Shown: positions 34,260-43,317 of the stretch, one piece after another | How positions within the stretch are numbered: position 1 is the stretch's first letter | Layout of the letters: each line of letters starts with the position of its first letter | Source of the DNA: Ascidiimonas meishanensis | GTDB lineage: Bacteria > Bacteroidota > Bacteroidia > Flavobacteriales > Flavobacteriaceae | DNA length: 64,000 nt | Assembly: GCF_037782385.1 (NCBI RefSeq) | Contig: NZ_JBBEXD010000001.1 | Coordinates: 963,778 to 1,027,777 of the forward strand | Reading direction: 5' to 3' | The notes under the pieces: model-generated | What the model was told of the DNA's origin: nothing | Databases searched by the model: none | What the model saw: only the letters and a program-made list of their open reading frames with translations | Translations under genes and position numbers: made by a program

Positions 34260-36131
34260 ATGGCAAAAGGTAAAATTAATGTTTCGGTAGATAACATTTT
34301 TCCGCTTATCAAAAAGTTCCTATACAGTGATCATGAAATCTTTTTAAGGGAACTTATTTCTAATGCTACAGATGCAACTTTGAAGTTAAAACACTTAACC
34401 AATATAGGTGAAGCAAGTGTTGAGTATGGTAATCCAAAGATTGAAGTGAAGCTAGACAAAGAAGGCAAAAAAATTCACATCATTGATCAAGGAATTGGTA
34501 TGACTTCTGAAGAAGTAGAGAAGTATATTAACGAAGTTGCTTTTTCAGGAGCTGAAGAATTTGTTGAAAAATACAAAGACAGCGCTAAAGATGCTGGCAT
34601 TATTGGTCATTTTGGACTTGGATTTTATTCAGCCTTTATGGTAGCTGAGAAAGTTGAAATAATTACTAAAAGCTATAAAGATGAACCCGGAGCACATTGG
34701 GTATGTGATGGAAGTCCGGAATTCTCCATGAAAAAATCTGATAAAACAGAACGTGGAAGTGAAATTATTCTTCACATTGCCGAAGATTCTACTGAATTCC
34801 TGGAAGAATCAAGAATAAGAGAACTGTTGGTTAAGTACAACAAGTTTATGCCCGTGCCTATTAAGTTTGGTACTAAAGAAAAGAAAGTAAAGGTTGAAGG
34901 AAGTGAAGAAGAAGAAACAGTTGTTGTTGATGATATCATTAACAACCCAAATCCTGCATGGATTAAGCAACCAGCAGACTTGAAAGATGAAGATTATAAA
35001 AGTTTCTATCGAGAATTGTATCCTATGCAATTTGAAGAACCACTCTTTAATATTCACCTTAATGTAGATTATCCATTTAATCTTACGGGTATTCTTTATT
35101 TTCCAAAACTTAAGAACGAGCTTAATATTCAAAAAGATCGTATTCAACTTTATCAAAACCAAGTGTTTGTTACTGATAATGTAGAAGGAATTGTTCCTGA
35201 ATTTCTTACCATGCTAAAAGGGGTAATAGATTCTCCAGATATTCCATTAAATGTCTCGAGATCTTATTTACAGGCAGATGGTAATGTTAAGAAGATAGCG
35301 AGCTATATCACCAGAAAAGTTGGGGATAAACTTAATTCTTTATTCAAAGAAAATCGAGAAGATTTTGAAAGCAAATGGAATGATATCAAAATAGTGATTG
35401 AATACGGAATGCTTTCCGAAGACAAATTCTTTGAAAAAGCCAATAAGTTTGCTCTTTACCCAAATGTAGAAGGTAAATTTTTTACGTTTGATGAATTAAA
35501 AGAAAAAATTAAAGATCATCAAACTGATAAAGATGAAAAATTAGTAGTTCTATACGCCAATGATAAAGAAGCGCAACACGCATATATAGAAGAAGCAAAG
35601 GCTAAAGGCTATGAGGTCTTACTATTAGATTCGCCTATAGTACCTCACCTAATTCAAAAGTTGGAATCTGAGAACGAAAAAACTACTTTTGTAAGGGTTG
35701 ATAGTGACGCAGTAGACAATCTAATTAAAAAGGAAGAGGAAACCGTTTCTAAACTTTCAGATGAAGAAAAAGAAAAACTTAACGGTTTACTAGGTGAAAT
35801 TATTCCAAAAGAAAAATATTCCGTACAACTAGAGGCAAGAGATAGTAATGCAGCTCCTTTTATTATTACTCAGCCAGAGTTTATGAGAAGAATGAAAGAA
35901 ATGAATGCTACCGGTGGTGGCATGTTTGGAATGGGTAATATGCCTGAAATGTATAATGTGATTGTAAATACGAACCATGAATTGGTTTCTCAAATTCTGA
36001 ATACAAAAACCAAACCTAAACAAGAAAGGTTGGTAAATCAATCATTAGATCTTGCTAGATTATCTCAAGGACTATTGAAAGGTGAAGAATTAACTAAATT
36101 TGTAAAACGAAGTTTTGATATGATCAAATAA
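34260..36131 (+). CDS. htpG: Molecular chaperone HtpG (Hsp90)
   Basis: HtpG is the bacterial Hsp90, an ATP-driven dimeric chaperone of the cytoplasm. The 623-residue length is normal. The N-terminal GHKL ATPase has ELISNATDATLKLK, DQGIGMTSEE and GHFGLGFYSAFMVA. The middle domain has LYFPKLKNELNIQKDRIQLY and VSRSYLQAD with the catalytic-loop Arg. The C-terminal dimerisation domain contains a Met/Gly-rich stretch (GGGMFGMGNMPEMYN). It is a lone gene, with a 400-bp upstream spacer and a terminator after it. Confidence 0.98.
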   Translation: MAKGKINVSVDNIFPLIKKFLYSDHEIFLRELISNATDATLKLKHLTNIGEASVEYGNPKIEVKLDKEGKKIHIIDQGIGMTSEEVEKYINEVAFSGAEEFVEKYKDSAKDAGIIGHFGLGFYSAFMVAEKVEIITKSYKDEPGAHWVCDGSPEFSMKKSDKTERGSEIILHIAEDSTEFLEESRIRELLVKYNKFMPVPIKFGTKEKKVKVEGSEEEETVVVDDIINNPNPAWIKQPADLKDEDYKSFYRELYPMQFEEPLFNIHLNVDYPFNLTGILYFPKLKNELNIQKDRIQLYQNQVFVTDNVEGIVPEFLTMLKGVIDSPDIPLNVSRSYLQADGNVKKIASYITRKVGDKLNSLFKENREDFESKWNDIKIVIEYGMLSEDKFFEKANKFALYPNVEGKFFTFDELKEKIKDHQTDKDEKLVVLYANDKEAQHAYIEEAKAKGYEVLLLDSPIVPHLIQKLESENEKTTFVRVDSDAVDNLIKKEEETVSKLSDEEKEKLNGLLGEIIPKEKYSVQLEARDSNAAPFIITQPEFMRRMKEMNATGGGMFGMGNMPEMYNVIVNTNHELVSQILNTKTKPKQERLVNQSLDLARLSQGLLKGEELTKFVKRSFDMIK

Positions 36132-36153
36132 CTTTAAATCCAAATGTTTGAAT

Positions 36154-36184
36154 AGCCGCTTTTGACATAAAGGCGGCTTTTTTA
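36154..36184 (+). terminator. Terminator of htpG
   Basis: AGCCGC and GCGGCT, extended by TTT/AAA with one bulged G, form a hairpin followed by six T. It starts 22 bp after the htpG stop codon. Confidence 0.85.
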
Positions 36185-36282
36185 TTGATGTACAACCATA
36201 TTTGAAAGTTAATTCTTTCTACAATAGAAAGAATTAATTAATCAAAAAAAAAGTTCCCATGCATATGCAGCTAAGTTAATAA

Positions 36283-36318
36283 TTGACACCGTTTCGCAAA
36301 TAATATTTTTTATCTTTG
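36283..36318 (+). promoter_or_regulatory. Candidate promoter of the DUF885 gene
   Basis: TATCTTTG at 36311-36318 is a perfect TAnnTTTG element. A TTG lies 25 nt upstream (36283-36285), slightly further than usual. The gene starts 55 bp downstream. Confidence 0.5.
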
Positions 36319-36373
36319 AGCACCTCATTTTTCCTTACGCTTTACAACTTATTTATATTAAAATTCAAGGATC

Positions 36374-38161
36374 ATGAAAATCAGATTAATAAGTATTTTT
36401 GTTTTCGTACTTATTTTAACTTCTTGCAAAGAAGCACCTCAAGTAGAAGTTACAGAAGTAAAGCTCCCTTCACTGCAGGAAGTACTTTCAAATTACCATG
36501 AGGCTTCTCTTAAGTTAAACCCTCTTAACGCTACTTATTCTGGTGATACTCGCTATAACGATCAATTACCTATTGATATTTCAGAAAATCATAAAACAAA
36601 AGTATGGGTGTTTAATATGCGATATAGAGATACATTAGAAATGTATCCAGACCAAAACCTAACGGAAGAACAGCTCATGAGTAAAGCTGTTTTGAATTGG
36701 GAAATCGAGCAAGCACTTAATAGACATAAATTTAGTTCTGAACTTATTCCTATTAATCAAATGTTTTCATTACCGCTTACCATTGGGCAGCTAGGTAGTG
36801 GTAGTGGAGCACAACCTTTTAATAATCATCCAGATTATATGAATTGGCTTGCAAGATTAGAGCGTTTTGCTAGTTGGTGTGACACGGCAGTTGTTAATAT
36901 GAAGAAAGGTGTTGATGCTGGTTATGTTCTTCCTAAAAGCCTTATCAAAAAAGTGATTCCTCAACTAGAAGACCTTACCAAAGGTAAAACAGAAGAAAAT
37001 CTTTTTTACATTCCGGTACAAAATATGCCTGATATTTTGACAGAACGTGAGAAAAAGCAAATAATTGAAAGTTATACCACTACTCTTGAGCTTAAAATAA
37101 TTCCGGCAATTGAAAGATTAAATGAATATATAAAAACAGAATATAAAGAAGCTGGAAGAACATCTTCAGGGATTGATATGATTCCTGAAGGAAAAGAATA
37201 TTATAAATATCTAATCCGCTATTATACTACTACTAATATGACGGCTGATGAGATACATGAACTAGGATTGAAGGAGGTAGAAAGAATTGCTTCCGAAATG
37301 GAAAAAATAAAAAATGAAGTGGGCTTTGAAGGAAGTCTAAAAGAATTTTTTAATCACGTACGAAGCAAAAAAGAGCTGATGCCTTTCAAAGAACCACAAG
37401 AAGTTATTGATAACTTTTATGCGATTCATGAACGAATGAAGTCTAATTTGGAGAATATGTTTGATCTAACTCCAAAAACTGACTTTGAAGTAAGAAGAAC
37501 AGAAGAATTTCGTGAAGCCTCTGCCAGTGCAGAATATAATCCAGGCTCATTAGATGGTACTCGTGCGGGTATTTTTTATGTTCCAATTCCAGATGTAAAA
37601 AGTTATAATTTATTTTCTGATGAAGATTTATTCTTACATGAAGCCATTCCAGGACATCATTATCAAATATCCTTACAACAAGAAAACACCCAATTGCCAG
37701 AATTTAGAAAAACAATATGGTATAGTGCTTATGGAGAAGGCTGGGCATTATATGCTGAGTCTCTTGGAAAACAATTAGGTCTATACACAGATCCTTATCA
37801 ATATTTTGGAATGTTAAGTGCAGAAATGCATCGAGCTATTAGATTGGTAGTTGATACTGGATTACATAGCAAAGGGTGGACCAGAGAACAGGCAATTCAA
37901 TACTCGCTGGATAATGAAGCTGAAGGTGAAGCTAGTATAATTTCAGAAATTGAAAGATATATGGCTATTCCAGGACAAGCACTATCTTATAAGATTGGTC
38001 AATTGAAAATTCTGGAATTAAGAGAATTAGCTAAAAAAGACCTTGGTAGTAAATTTGATATTAAAACCTTTCATAATAAGGTCTTAGAGTCTGGATGCAT
38101 TCCTTTACAGTTATTGGAGACTAAGATTAAAAAATGGATTTCAAAACAAAAATCCGAATAG
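36374..38161 (+). CDS. DUF885 family lipoprotein, putative metallopeptidase
   Basis: This 595-residue protein has a lipoprotein signal (MKIRLISIFVFVLILTSC, lipid on Cys18) and the DUF885 domain, an M3/M32-like helical metallopeptidase fold. The zinc site is HEAIPGHHYQ (residues 422-431), which fits the HExxxxHH pattern of this family. A glutamate further on, in YGEGWALYAESLG, is the likely third ligand. DUF885 proteins are assumed to cleave peptides in the periplasm but most are unproven. It is followed 6 bp later by a small DoxX-like gene and then an AlkB-like gene, probably on one transcript. Confidence 0.9.
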   Translation: MKIRLISIFVFVLILTSCKEAPQVEVTEVKLPSLQEVLSNYHEASLKLNPLNATYSGDTRYNDQLPIDISENHKTKVWVFNMRYRDTLEMYPDQNLTEEQLMSKAVLNWEIEQALNRHKFSSELIPINQMFSLPLTIGQLGSGSGAQPFNNHPDYMNWLARLERFASWCDTAVVNMKKGVDAGYVLPKSLIKKVIPQLEDLTKGKTEENLFYIPVQNMPDILTEREKKQIIESYTTTLELKIIPAIERLNEYIKTEYKEAGRTSSGIDMIPEGKEYYKYLIRYYTTTNMTADEIHELGLKEVERIASEMEKIKNEVGFEGSLKEFFNHVRSKKELMPFKEPQEVIDNFYAIHERMKSNLENMFDLTPKTDFEVRRTEEFREASASAEYNPGSLDGTRAGIFYVPIPDVKSYNLFSDEDLFLHEAIPGHHYQISLQQENTQLPEFRKTIWYSAYGEGWALYAESLGKQLGLYTDPYQYFGMLSAEMHRAIRLVVDTGLHSKGWTREQAIQYSLDNEAEGEASIISEIERYMAIPGQALSYKIGQLKILELRELAKKDLGSKFDIKTFHNKVLESGCIPLQLLETKIKKWISKQKSE

Positions 38162-38167
38162 ACTTGT

Positions 38168-38521
38168 ATGAAAGCTAACTGGCATATGTATTTATTGGCA
38201 CTCATCCTTTTAATTGCCGGAATCTTTCATTTTATAAGACCAAAGGCTTTTATGCGAATAATGCCACGTTATTTACCTGCCCATAAATTTTTGGTATTGC
38301 TAAGTGGCGGGGTTGAAATAGGTGCTGCCATTATGCTCCTTTTACCACAAACCCGATCCTTGGCCGCTTGGCTAATTATTCTAATATTAATAGGATTTAT
38401 CCCTGTACACACTTATATGATTTCTAATATAAAAGCTGGATTAAATCTCCCCAAACCAGTATTATACGGCCGCCTAATCCTCCAGGCTTTTCTAATTTTC
38501 TGGGCGTTTCAATATACATAA
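38168..38521 (+). CDS. DoxX/MauE-like small membrane protein
   Basis: This 117-residue protein has four membrane segments (about residues 5-23, 43-60, 66-86 and 97-115). The motif FHFIRPKAFMRIMPRYLP after the first helix is characteristic of a DoxX-like subfamily in this phylum. The GGVEIGAAIMLLLPQTR segment is the second helix. DoxX-fold proteins are often tied to redox or sulfur chemistry, but this one has no cysteine to support that. It lies between the DUF885 and AlkB-like genes. Confidence 0.75.
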   Translation: MKANWHMYLLALILLIAGIFHFIRPKAFMRIMPRYLPAHKFLVLLSGGVEIGAAIMLLLPQTRSLAAWLIILILIGFIPVHTYMISNIKAGLNLPKPVLYGRLILQAFLIFWAFQYT

Positions 38522-38537
38522 ACTCTTAAATACTTTT

Positions 38538-39122
38538 ATGGAATTACTTCCTACTGAGCTTCCTAATGCAAAAATTCTTTACTTGGAAAACTTTATTTCT
38601 GAGAACGAAGCTAATCAGTATTTCACATCTATGCTGAAAGAAACTCCATGGAGACAAGATTTTATTACTGTATTCGGCAAAACATATCCTCAACCTCGTA
38701 AAACCTGTCTTTATGCCTCTAATTCAAAACCGTACTCGTATTCTAACATTACTATGCAACCACTTCCTTTAACAAAAGATTTGACAATTATAAAAGAAAG
38801 GATTGAAAACAGGTTTGATGTAAAATTTACAACTTGCTTATTAAATTTATATGAAAATGGAAACCATAGCAATGGCTGGCATGCAGATAATGAAAAAGCG
38901 CTAGGTATAAATCCCATTATTGCCTCCGTGAGCTTTGGTGGTTCCAGATGGTTTCACCTAAAACATAGGTATAACAAAGAGTTGAGATATAAAATTGAAT
39001 TAAAACACGGTAGCTTGCTTTTGATGAGCGGGGAGACACAACATTTTTGGCTCCATCAAATACCCAAAACAAAAAAAATCGTAATGCCTAGAATTAATCT
39101 TACTTATAGGCTTATAAATTAG
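38538..39122 (+). CDS. AlkB-like 2-oxoglutarate/Fe(II) dioxygenase
   Basis: AlkB-family enzymes remove alkyl groups from DNA or RNA bases by oxidation. The 194-residue protein has the iron ligands His115 and Asp117 in SNGWHADNEK and the distal His in MSGETQHFWLHQIPK. The 2-oxoglutarate-binding Arg is in PRINLTYR near the C-terminus. The PQPRKTCLYAS and FGGSRWFHLKHR segments resemble ALKBH2/3-like alkylation-repair enzymes. It is the last gene of the DUF885 group and its stop codon lies inside the terminator stem. Confidence 0.92.
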   Translation: MELLPTELPNAKILYLENFISENEANQYFTSMLKETPWRQDFITVFGKTYPQPRKTCLYASNSKPYSYSNITMQPLPLTKDLTIIKERIENRFDVKFTTCLLNLYENGNHSNGWHADNEKALGINPIIASVSFGGSRWFHLKHRYNKELRYKIELKHGSLLLMSGETQHFWLHQIPKTKKIVMPRINLTYRLIN

Positions 39123-39154
39123 AAACACCTTCTCTTTCATAAGAAGGTGTTTCT
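39121..39154. terminator. Terminator after the AlkB-like gene
   Basis: AGAAACACCTTCT and AGAAGGTGTTTCT make a perfect 13-bp stem with an 8-nt loop. It overlaps the AlkB-like stop codon and lies between two convergent genes. Confidence 0.8.
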
Positions 39155-39186
39155 AATTAACCAAAAACTCAAATTATGAAAAAACA

Positions 39187-39585
39187 TTACGAAACCCGTT
39201 GATCTAATGACCAATTATTATAACGGATTTTAACTAATAAAAAGAAAACCGCGGTTGCCATAAGAACATATAAAAAAGCTACATCTAATTTATTAACCCA
39301 AATTAAGAACAATGCAACGCCCATAAACGTATAATGAGAAGTTTTTAAAATTATTCTTGTAAGAAAACCTGTAAATAAGAGTATTCCTAATAAAACTTCT
39401 ACAAATGGTAAGACTATCATAAATTCCAGAATCCATTTGGGGATTAATAATCCAATTTCATTAAAATCAGTAGTAGACTCTTCTATAAAACTATCTAAAT
39501 GCAAAATGTTAGTCACAGCACGAATCACCAAAACCATTCCTACCAAAATTCTAACCAACAAATATCCCACTTCTTTAATATTCAT
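39187..39585 (-). CDS. DoxX-like membrane protein
   Basis: This 132-residue protein has four hydrophobic segments (about residues 7-24, 50-72, 80-96 and 100-118). The pattern LLVRILVGMVLVIRAVTNILH followed by a polar stretch and FVEVLLGILLFTGFLTR matches DoxX/MauE-type proteins. No function can be given. It is monocistronic and convergent with the AlkB-like gene. Confidence 0.65.
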   Translation of the reverse strand: MNIKEVGYLLVRILVGMVLVIRAVTNILHLDSFIEESTTDFNEIGLLIPKWILEFMIVLPFVEVLLGILLFTGFLTRIILKTSHYTFMGVALFLIWVNKLDVAFLYVLMATAVFFLLVKIRYNNWSLDQRVS

Positions 39586-39785
39586 TACTTCTTACTAACG
39601 GACGGCAAATATACTATGCTTGCATAATAAATTATGTTAAAAAAAATCATAAATAATGTAGTTAATCGAGATTATATAAGCCCCTAATAAAACTTATTAT
39701 TTATAGCAAATTTCCTAGTTTAGACCCCCGTTACTATATAAATTCTCAATGTATAGCTTGTTTAATTATCAATAACTCAAAATCA

Positions 39786-39821
39786 TTGCTTTATAAGATT
39801 GTATTTAATCTATTATCTTTG
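39786..39821 (+). promoter_or_regulatory. Candidate promoter of the DUF2805 gene
   Basis: TATCTTTG at 39814-39821 is a perfect TAnnTTTG match. TTG lies 25 nt upstream at 39786-39788. The leader to the ATG at 39835 would be very short, under 10 nt. Confidence 0.45.
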
Positions 39822-39834
39822 TTAAAAAATTCAA

Positions 39835-40119
39835 ATGAACACCCAAAAAGAATGGAATGACCGTGATTTAGATCGTATAATTGAGATGGCTTGGGAAGAT
39901 AGAACTCCTTTTGAAGCTATTACTTTTCAGTTTGGCATCTCTGAACAGGAAACCATTGAAATCATGAGAAGGGAAATGAAACCTTCTAGTTTTAGAATGT
40001 GGAGAAAAAGAGTTCAAGGTCGTGCTACGAAACATAGCAAGTTAAGAAACCAAGAGGTAAAAAGGTTTAAGTGCAGTAGACAGAAAGCGGTAAGTAGTAA
40101 TAAAATATCAAAAAGATAA
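39835..40119 (+). CDS. DUF2805 (TIGR03643) family protein
   Basis: This 94-residue protein carries the whole TIGR03643 domain: RDLDRIIEMAWEDRTPFEAI followed by FQFGISEQETIEIMRRE and FRMWRKRVQGRATKH. The arrangement looks like a small helix-turn-helix, and the tail is very basic, so nucleic-acid binding is plausible but unproven. Its stop codon directly abuts that of the convergent nuclease gene. Confidence 0.85.
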   Translation: MNTQKEWNDRDLDRIIEMAWEDRTPFEAITFQFGISEQETIEIMRREMKPSSFRMWRKRVQGRATKHSKLRNQEVKRFKCSRQKAVSSNKISKR

Positions 40120-40887
40120 TTAAAAAATATCATTTAGTATTTTTGCCAAACGAACTCCTCCCTTGAGCAGTTGACTTCTTACCGTACCAAAATAATCATA
40201 CATATAACGGTAACTCAGTTTTTCTCCTTTATTTGCTGATTTATATACTTTTTGAGCAAGACTTTGAGATTCGTAGACCCAGTCTAGTAAAGAGCCAGAC
40301 TGCATTTGTTTACGCTCCTTTCTAGTAACTACCGGAAGGTTTTCTGATAATTCTTCGTAGCTCATACCGTATTCTTCTATCATATTAGTATCCCAAACTC
40401 GGTGGAGATTGCTACCCCTACCAAACCATTGTACCTGAATATCATTTCCTCCTTTATCTTCACCCCTACCCACATGCAAAGGTTGATGCAAATCTCCTAT
40501 AAAATGGATAAGCAATTTTAAATAAAATAATTTATCATCATCACTTGTAGTATTGCTTTTAAGTAGTACAATACACCTTTCAATACCCATAATTAAGTCA
40601 CCATACTCACTGGGAGGTTCTTCCCCATATTTTTTATCAAAAGGAAAATTCACGTAATGCCAAGGGCTAAATGATTTGTAACGAGCGTCACTTTTAATTT
40701 CGTCTGCATAAGTAGATACAAATGCAAGACTCTGACCTCCTAATATCTTTGCTATTTTTCGTTTTGCACTTCCAGACAAATACTCTGTAGCCACATCTCC
40801 AACAACTCTATGTCCTGTCTTACCCCACATGGTATTTCCTAGACTTAACTGTGTGACTAAAAAGAACAGAATTAATAAATATTTCAT
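40120..40887 (-). CDS. S1/P1 family nuclease
   Basis: These exported zinc nucleases cut single-stranded DNA and RNA. The 255-residue protein has a signal peptide (MKYLLILFFLVTQLSLG) and all nine expected zinc ligands. These are Trp and His in MWGKTGHRVVGD, Asp in YADEIK, His in PWHYVNF, then His, Asp and two His in LIHFIGDLHQPLHVG with His and Asp in NLHRVWDTN. I used the ATG at 40885-40887; a longer frame reaches back into the SPFH promoter and is not credible. In the family the mature protein starts at the Trp, so cleavage after NTM or trimming is expected. It probably scavenges nucleotides outside the inner membrane. Confidence 0.93.
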   Translation of the reverse strand: MKYLLILFFLVTQLSLGNTMWGKTGHRVVGDVATEYLSGSAKRKIAKILGGQSLAFVSTYADEIKSDARYKSFSPWHYVNFPFDKKYGEEPPSEYGDLIMGIERCIVLLKSNTTSDDDKLFYLKLLIHFIGDLHQPLHVGRGEDKGGNDIQVQWFGRGSNLHRVWDTNMIEEYGMSYEELSENLPVVTRKERKQMQSGSLLDWVYESQSLAQKVYKSANKGEKLSYRYMYDYFGTVRSQLLKGGVRLAKILNDIF

Positions 40888-40971
40888 AAGATTTTTTTCA
40901 AAAATAAGATAATCCAATGATACTGTTGAAAAATAATTGTAGAACTTCCAAAAAAAAATCATATCTTTATG

Positions 40972-41005
40972 ATATCATTTTAATATCATTTAAAAAAAAT
41001 ATCAT
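40972..41005 (+). promoter_or_regulatory. Three ATATCAT repeats before the SPFH gene
   Basis: ATATCATTT occurs at 40972-40980 and 40983-40991, exactly one helical turn (11 bp) apart, and ATATCAT occurs again at 40999-41005 across the start codon. The first copy is part of the palindrome ATGATATCAT. The layout suits a dimeric or ribbon-helix-helix regulator; the Arc-like protein encoded last in this operon is a candidate. This is inference. Confidence 0.5.
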
Positions 41006-41864
41006 GAGTGACGAAAAAATAATTATTCCTTCTAATGGCTATTTAATGCTTTCTGTTTTTATTATTCTCTTTTTGGGAAGTATTCTTGGACTTATTCTTG
41101 TCAAGATGACTTTTCTATTATTGGTAATGGTATTTAGCATCGTTTTGCTTCCAGGCTTCATACTGGTGAACCCAAATGGATCAAGAGTTCTTTTATTATT
41201 TGGCAAGTACATTGGTACAGTAAAAGAAAATGGATTTTATTGGGTAAATCCCTTATTTGTTAAAAAGAAAATTTCATTGCGCGCTAGCAATTTTGATAGT
41301 GAAAGATTGAAAGTGAACGATAAAATTGGAAATCCAATTATGATAAGCACCATTCTAGTGTGGCGAGTGAAAAACACCTATAAAGCAGCCTTTGAAGTAG
41401 ACAATTATGAGAATTTTGTTAGAGTACAAACGGATGCAGCAGTTAGAAAACTTGCAAGCATGTATCCTTATGATAATTTTGCCGATGAAGGTCATGTAGA
41501 AGATATTACTTTGAGATCTGATGTTAATGAGGTAAGTGAAGCCCTTGAAAAAGAGGTTCAGGAAAGATTATCAATGGCTGGTATAGAAGTTTTAGAAGCT
41601 AGAATTGGATACTTAGCTTATGCGCAAGAAATTGCCAATGCAATGCTTAAAAGACAGCAGGCAACTGCTATAGTAGCAGCACGACACAAAATTGTAGAAG
41701 GTGCAGTAAGTATGGTTGAAATGGCATTGGAAGAACTTAGCAAAAAAGAAATAATTACGCTTGATGAAGAACGAAAAGCGGCCATGGTAAGTAATTTAAT
41801 GGTGATTTTATGCGGTGACAAAGACGCTAGCCCTATTGTTAATGCAGGTACCCTTAATCATTAA
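41004..41864 (+). CDS. SPFH/Band 7 domain membrane protein
   Basis: SPFH proteins (prohibitin/stomatin type) form large membrane-bound rings that organise membrane microdomains. This 286-residue protein has an N-terminal pair of membrane segments (residues 15-57), then the SPFH domain (VNPNGSRVLLLFGKYIGTVKENGFYWVNP). A helical tail follows, rich in Ala/Glu (AYAQEIANAMLKRQQATAIVAARHKIVEGAV), typical of ring assembly. I used the ATG at 41004 (MSDEKIIIPSNG). It heads a four-gene unit with gaps of 17 bp, a 14-bp overlap and 4 bp. Confidence 0.9.
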   Translation: MSDEKIIIPSNGYLMLSVFIILFLGSILGLILVKMTFLLLVMVFSIVLLPGFILVNPNGSRVLLLFGKYIGTVKENGFYWVNPLFVKKKISLRASNFDSERLKVNDKIGNPIMISTILVWRVKNTYKAAFEVDNYENFVRVQTDAAVRKLASMYPYDNFADEGHVEDITLRSDVNEVSEALEKEVQERLSMAGIEVLEARIGYLAYAQEIANAMLKRQQATAIVAARHKIVEGAVSMVEMALEELSKKEIITLDEERKAAMVSNLMVILCGDKDASPIVNAGTLNH

Positions 41865-41881
41865 AATTAAACAAACACCCA

Positions 41882-42391
41882 ATGAAGGTTTTTACAGAAA
41901 TACAAAAAATACCTAAATGGATGTACGTTTTAATGATAGTTGGTTTAATAAGTCCCTTGGTCATTATTCTTTCTTCCTATACAAAGTCAAATTCTGAAAG
42001 TGAAAAGAGCGAGTTAATTCTAGTATCAATTCTTATTATTTGTACAGAAGCACTTGCCTTCTGGCTTATAAGTTCTATGAAACAATATGTTCAAATTAAT
42101 AGAAATGGAATTCACTTTAAATATCCGCCATTTAAAAGAAAGGAAGTTGTAATTGCGATGAAAAATGTGGAAAGCTTCGCCATTCAGGATTACCATATTC
42201 CAAGTTACGGGTATAAGCTTGGGGCTTGGAATATTTTAAACAGCACGCCATCCATTACTATGATAGGACTAAAAAAAGTTATTAGAGTGAACTATAACAA
42301 CGGAAAAACAATATTAATTGGAACGCAACGTCCTGAAGAAGCAGTAGAGATTATAAAACATTATAAATTGCTAGAAAATGAAAATTATTAA
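41882..42391 (+). CDS. Two-helix membrane protein with PH-like domain
   Basis: This 169-residue protein has two membrane helices (about residues 15-33 and 48-66) and a soluble part resembling a bacterial PH domain. That part runs from VQINRNGIHFKYPPFKRKEVVIAMKNVES to GKTILIGTQRPEEAVEIIKHY. No enzyme motif is visible. Placement between the SPFH gene and a hydrolase gene, with a 14-bp overlap to the latter, suggests they act together at the membrane. Confidence 0.7.
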   Translation: MKVFTEIQKIPKWMYVLMIVGLISPLVIILSSYTKSNSESEKSELILVSILIICTEALAFWLISSMKQYVQINRNGIHFKYPPFKRKEVVIAMKNVESFAIQDYHIPSYGYKLGAWNILNSTPSITMIGLKKVIRVNYNNGKTILIGTQRPEEAVEIIKHYKLLENENY

Positions 42392-43313
42392 AATCCTCTC
42401 TATTTTACTTTGCGTCTGCTCTATTGCAGAAGGGCAAGACTTGATCTCCGAAGAGATTTCACTTTTCAATGGTAACATTAGTCTGCCAGGAACGCTCTCT
42501 TATCAAAAAACCGAGGGTAAAATTCCCTTGGCCATATTCATACACGGATCTGGAAATATTGATAGAAATGGTAATCAGGCAGGCGTAAATGTGCAAGCAA
42601 ATTATATAAAAATGCTTGCGGATAGTTTGAATAAAAATGGGATTGCTTTTTATCGTTACGATAAAAGAACTGCGAACCCTGCCAATAAACCTTTTATAAA
42701 TAAGACTATTTCATTTGATGATTTGGTTGATGATGCGCGGGTTGCTTTAACACATTTTCAGGGAGACTCTAGGTTTAAAACGATTACGGTAATTGGCCAT
42801 AGTCAAGGTTCACTTACCGCCATCTTAGCCTTAACAGATATTGCCTCTAAATATATCTCACTAGCTGGAGCCTCTAAAACACTTGAAGAAACTGTAATTT
42901 CACAAATTACTAAGCAGAGTAAAGAACTGGGAATTATTGCTAGCAAACATTTTGAAGAACTTAGCACTACCGACACTATTCAGGAAGTAAATTTTATGCT
43001 TCAAAGTATTTTCAATCCCAGAAATCATCTATTTATTAAAAGTTATAATAAGTACAACCCCATAGAAGAAATAAAAAAAGTAACGATTCCTACTCTTATT
43101 ATAAATGGAAATGCTGATCTTCAAATTATGCAAGAAGATGCACAAAGACTAAAAGAAGCAAAGCCAGATGCAGAATTAGTTATTATTCCAGAAATGAATC
43201 ATGTGCTTAAAACGGTTAAAAACCTTCAGGAAAACCAAGCTTCATACATTCAGGAAAATTTCCCGCTTTCCATAAAATTGGTAGAAGTAATTACTGAATT
43301 TGTAAAAAAATAA
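42378..43313 (+). CDS. Exported alpha/beta hydrolase
   Basis: This 311-residue protein has a signal peptide (MKIIKILSILLCVCSIAEGQ) and an alpha/beta-hydrolase fold with HGSGNIDRNGNQ (oxyanion region), the nucleophile elbow GHSQGSLTA, an Asp in LIINGNADLQI and the His in PEMNHVLKT. The domain order fits the S9/dienelactone-hydrolase-like esterases. It starts inside the end of the preceding gene (14-bp overlap) and is followed 4 bp later by the Arc-like gene, so it belongs to the SPFH operon. Confidence 0.88.
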   Translation: MKIIKILSILLCVCSIAEGQDLISEEISLFNGNISLPGTLSYQKTEGKIPLAIFIHGSGNIDRNGNQAGVNVQANYIKMLADSLNKNGIAFYRYDKRTANPANKPFINKTISFDDLVDDARVALTHFQGDSRFKTITVIGHSQGSLTAILALTDIASKYISLAGASKTLEETVISQITKQSKELGIIASKHFEELSTTDTIQEVNFMLQSIFNPRNHLFIKSYNKYNPIEEIKKVTIPTLIINGNADLQIMQEDAQRLKEAKPDAELVIIPEMNHVLKTVKNLQENQASYIQENFPLSIKLVEVITEFVKK

Positions 43314-43317
43314 ATCC

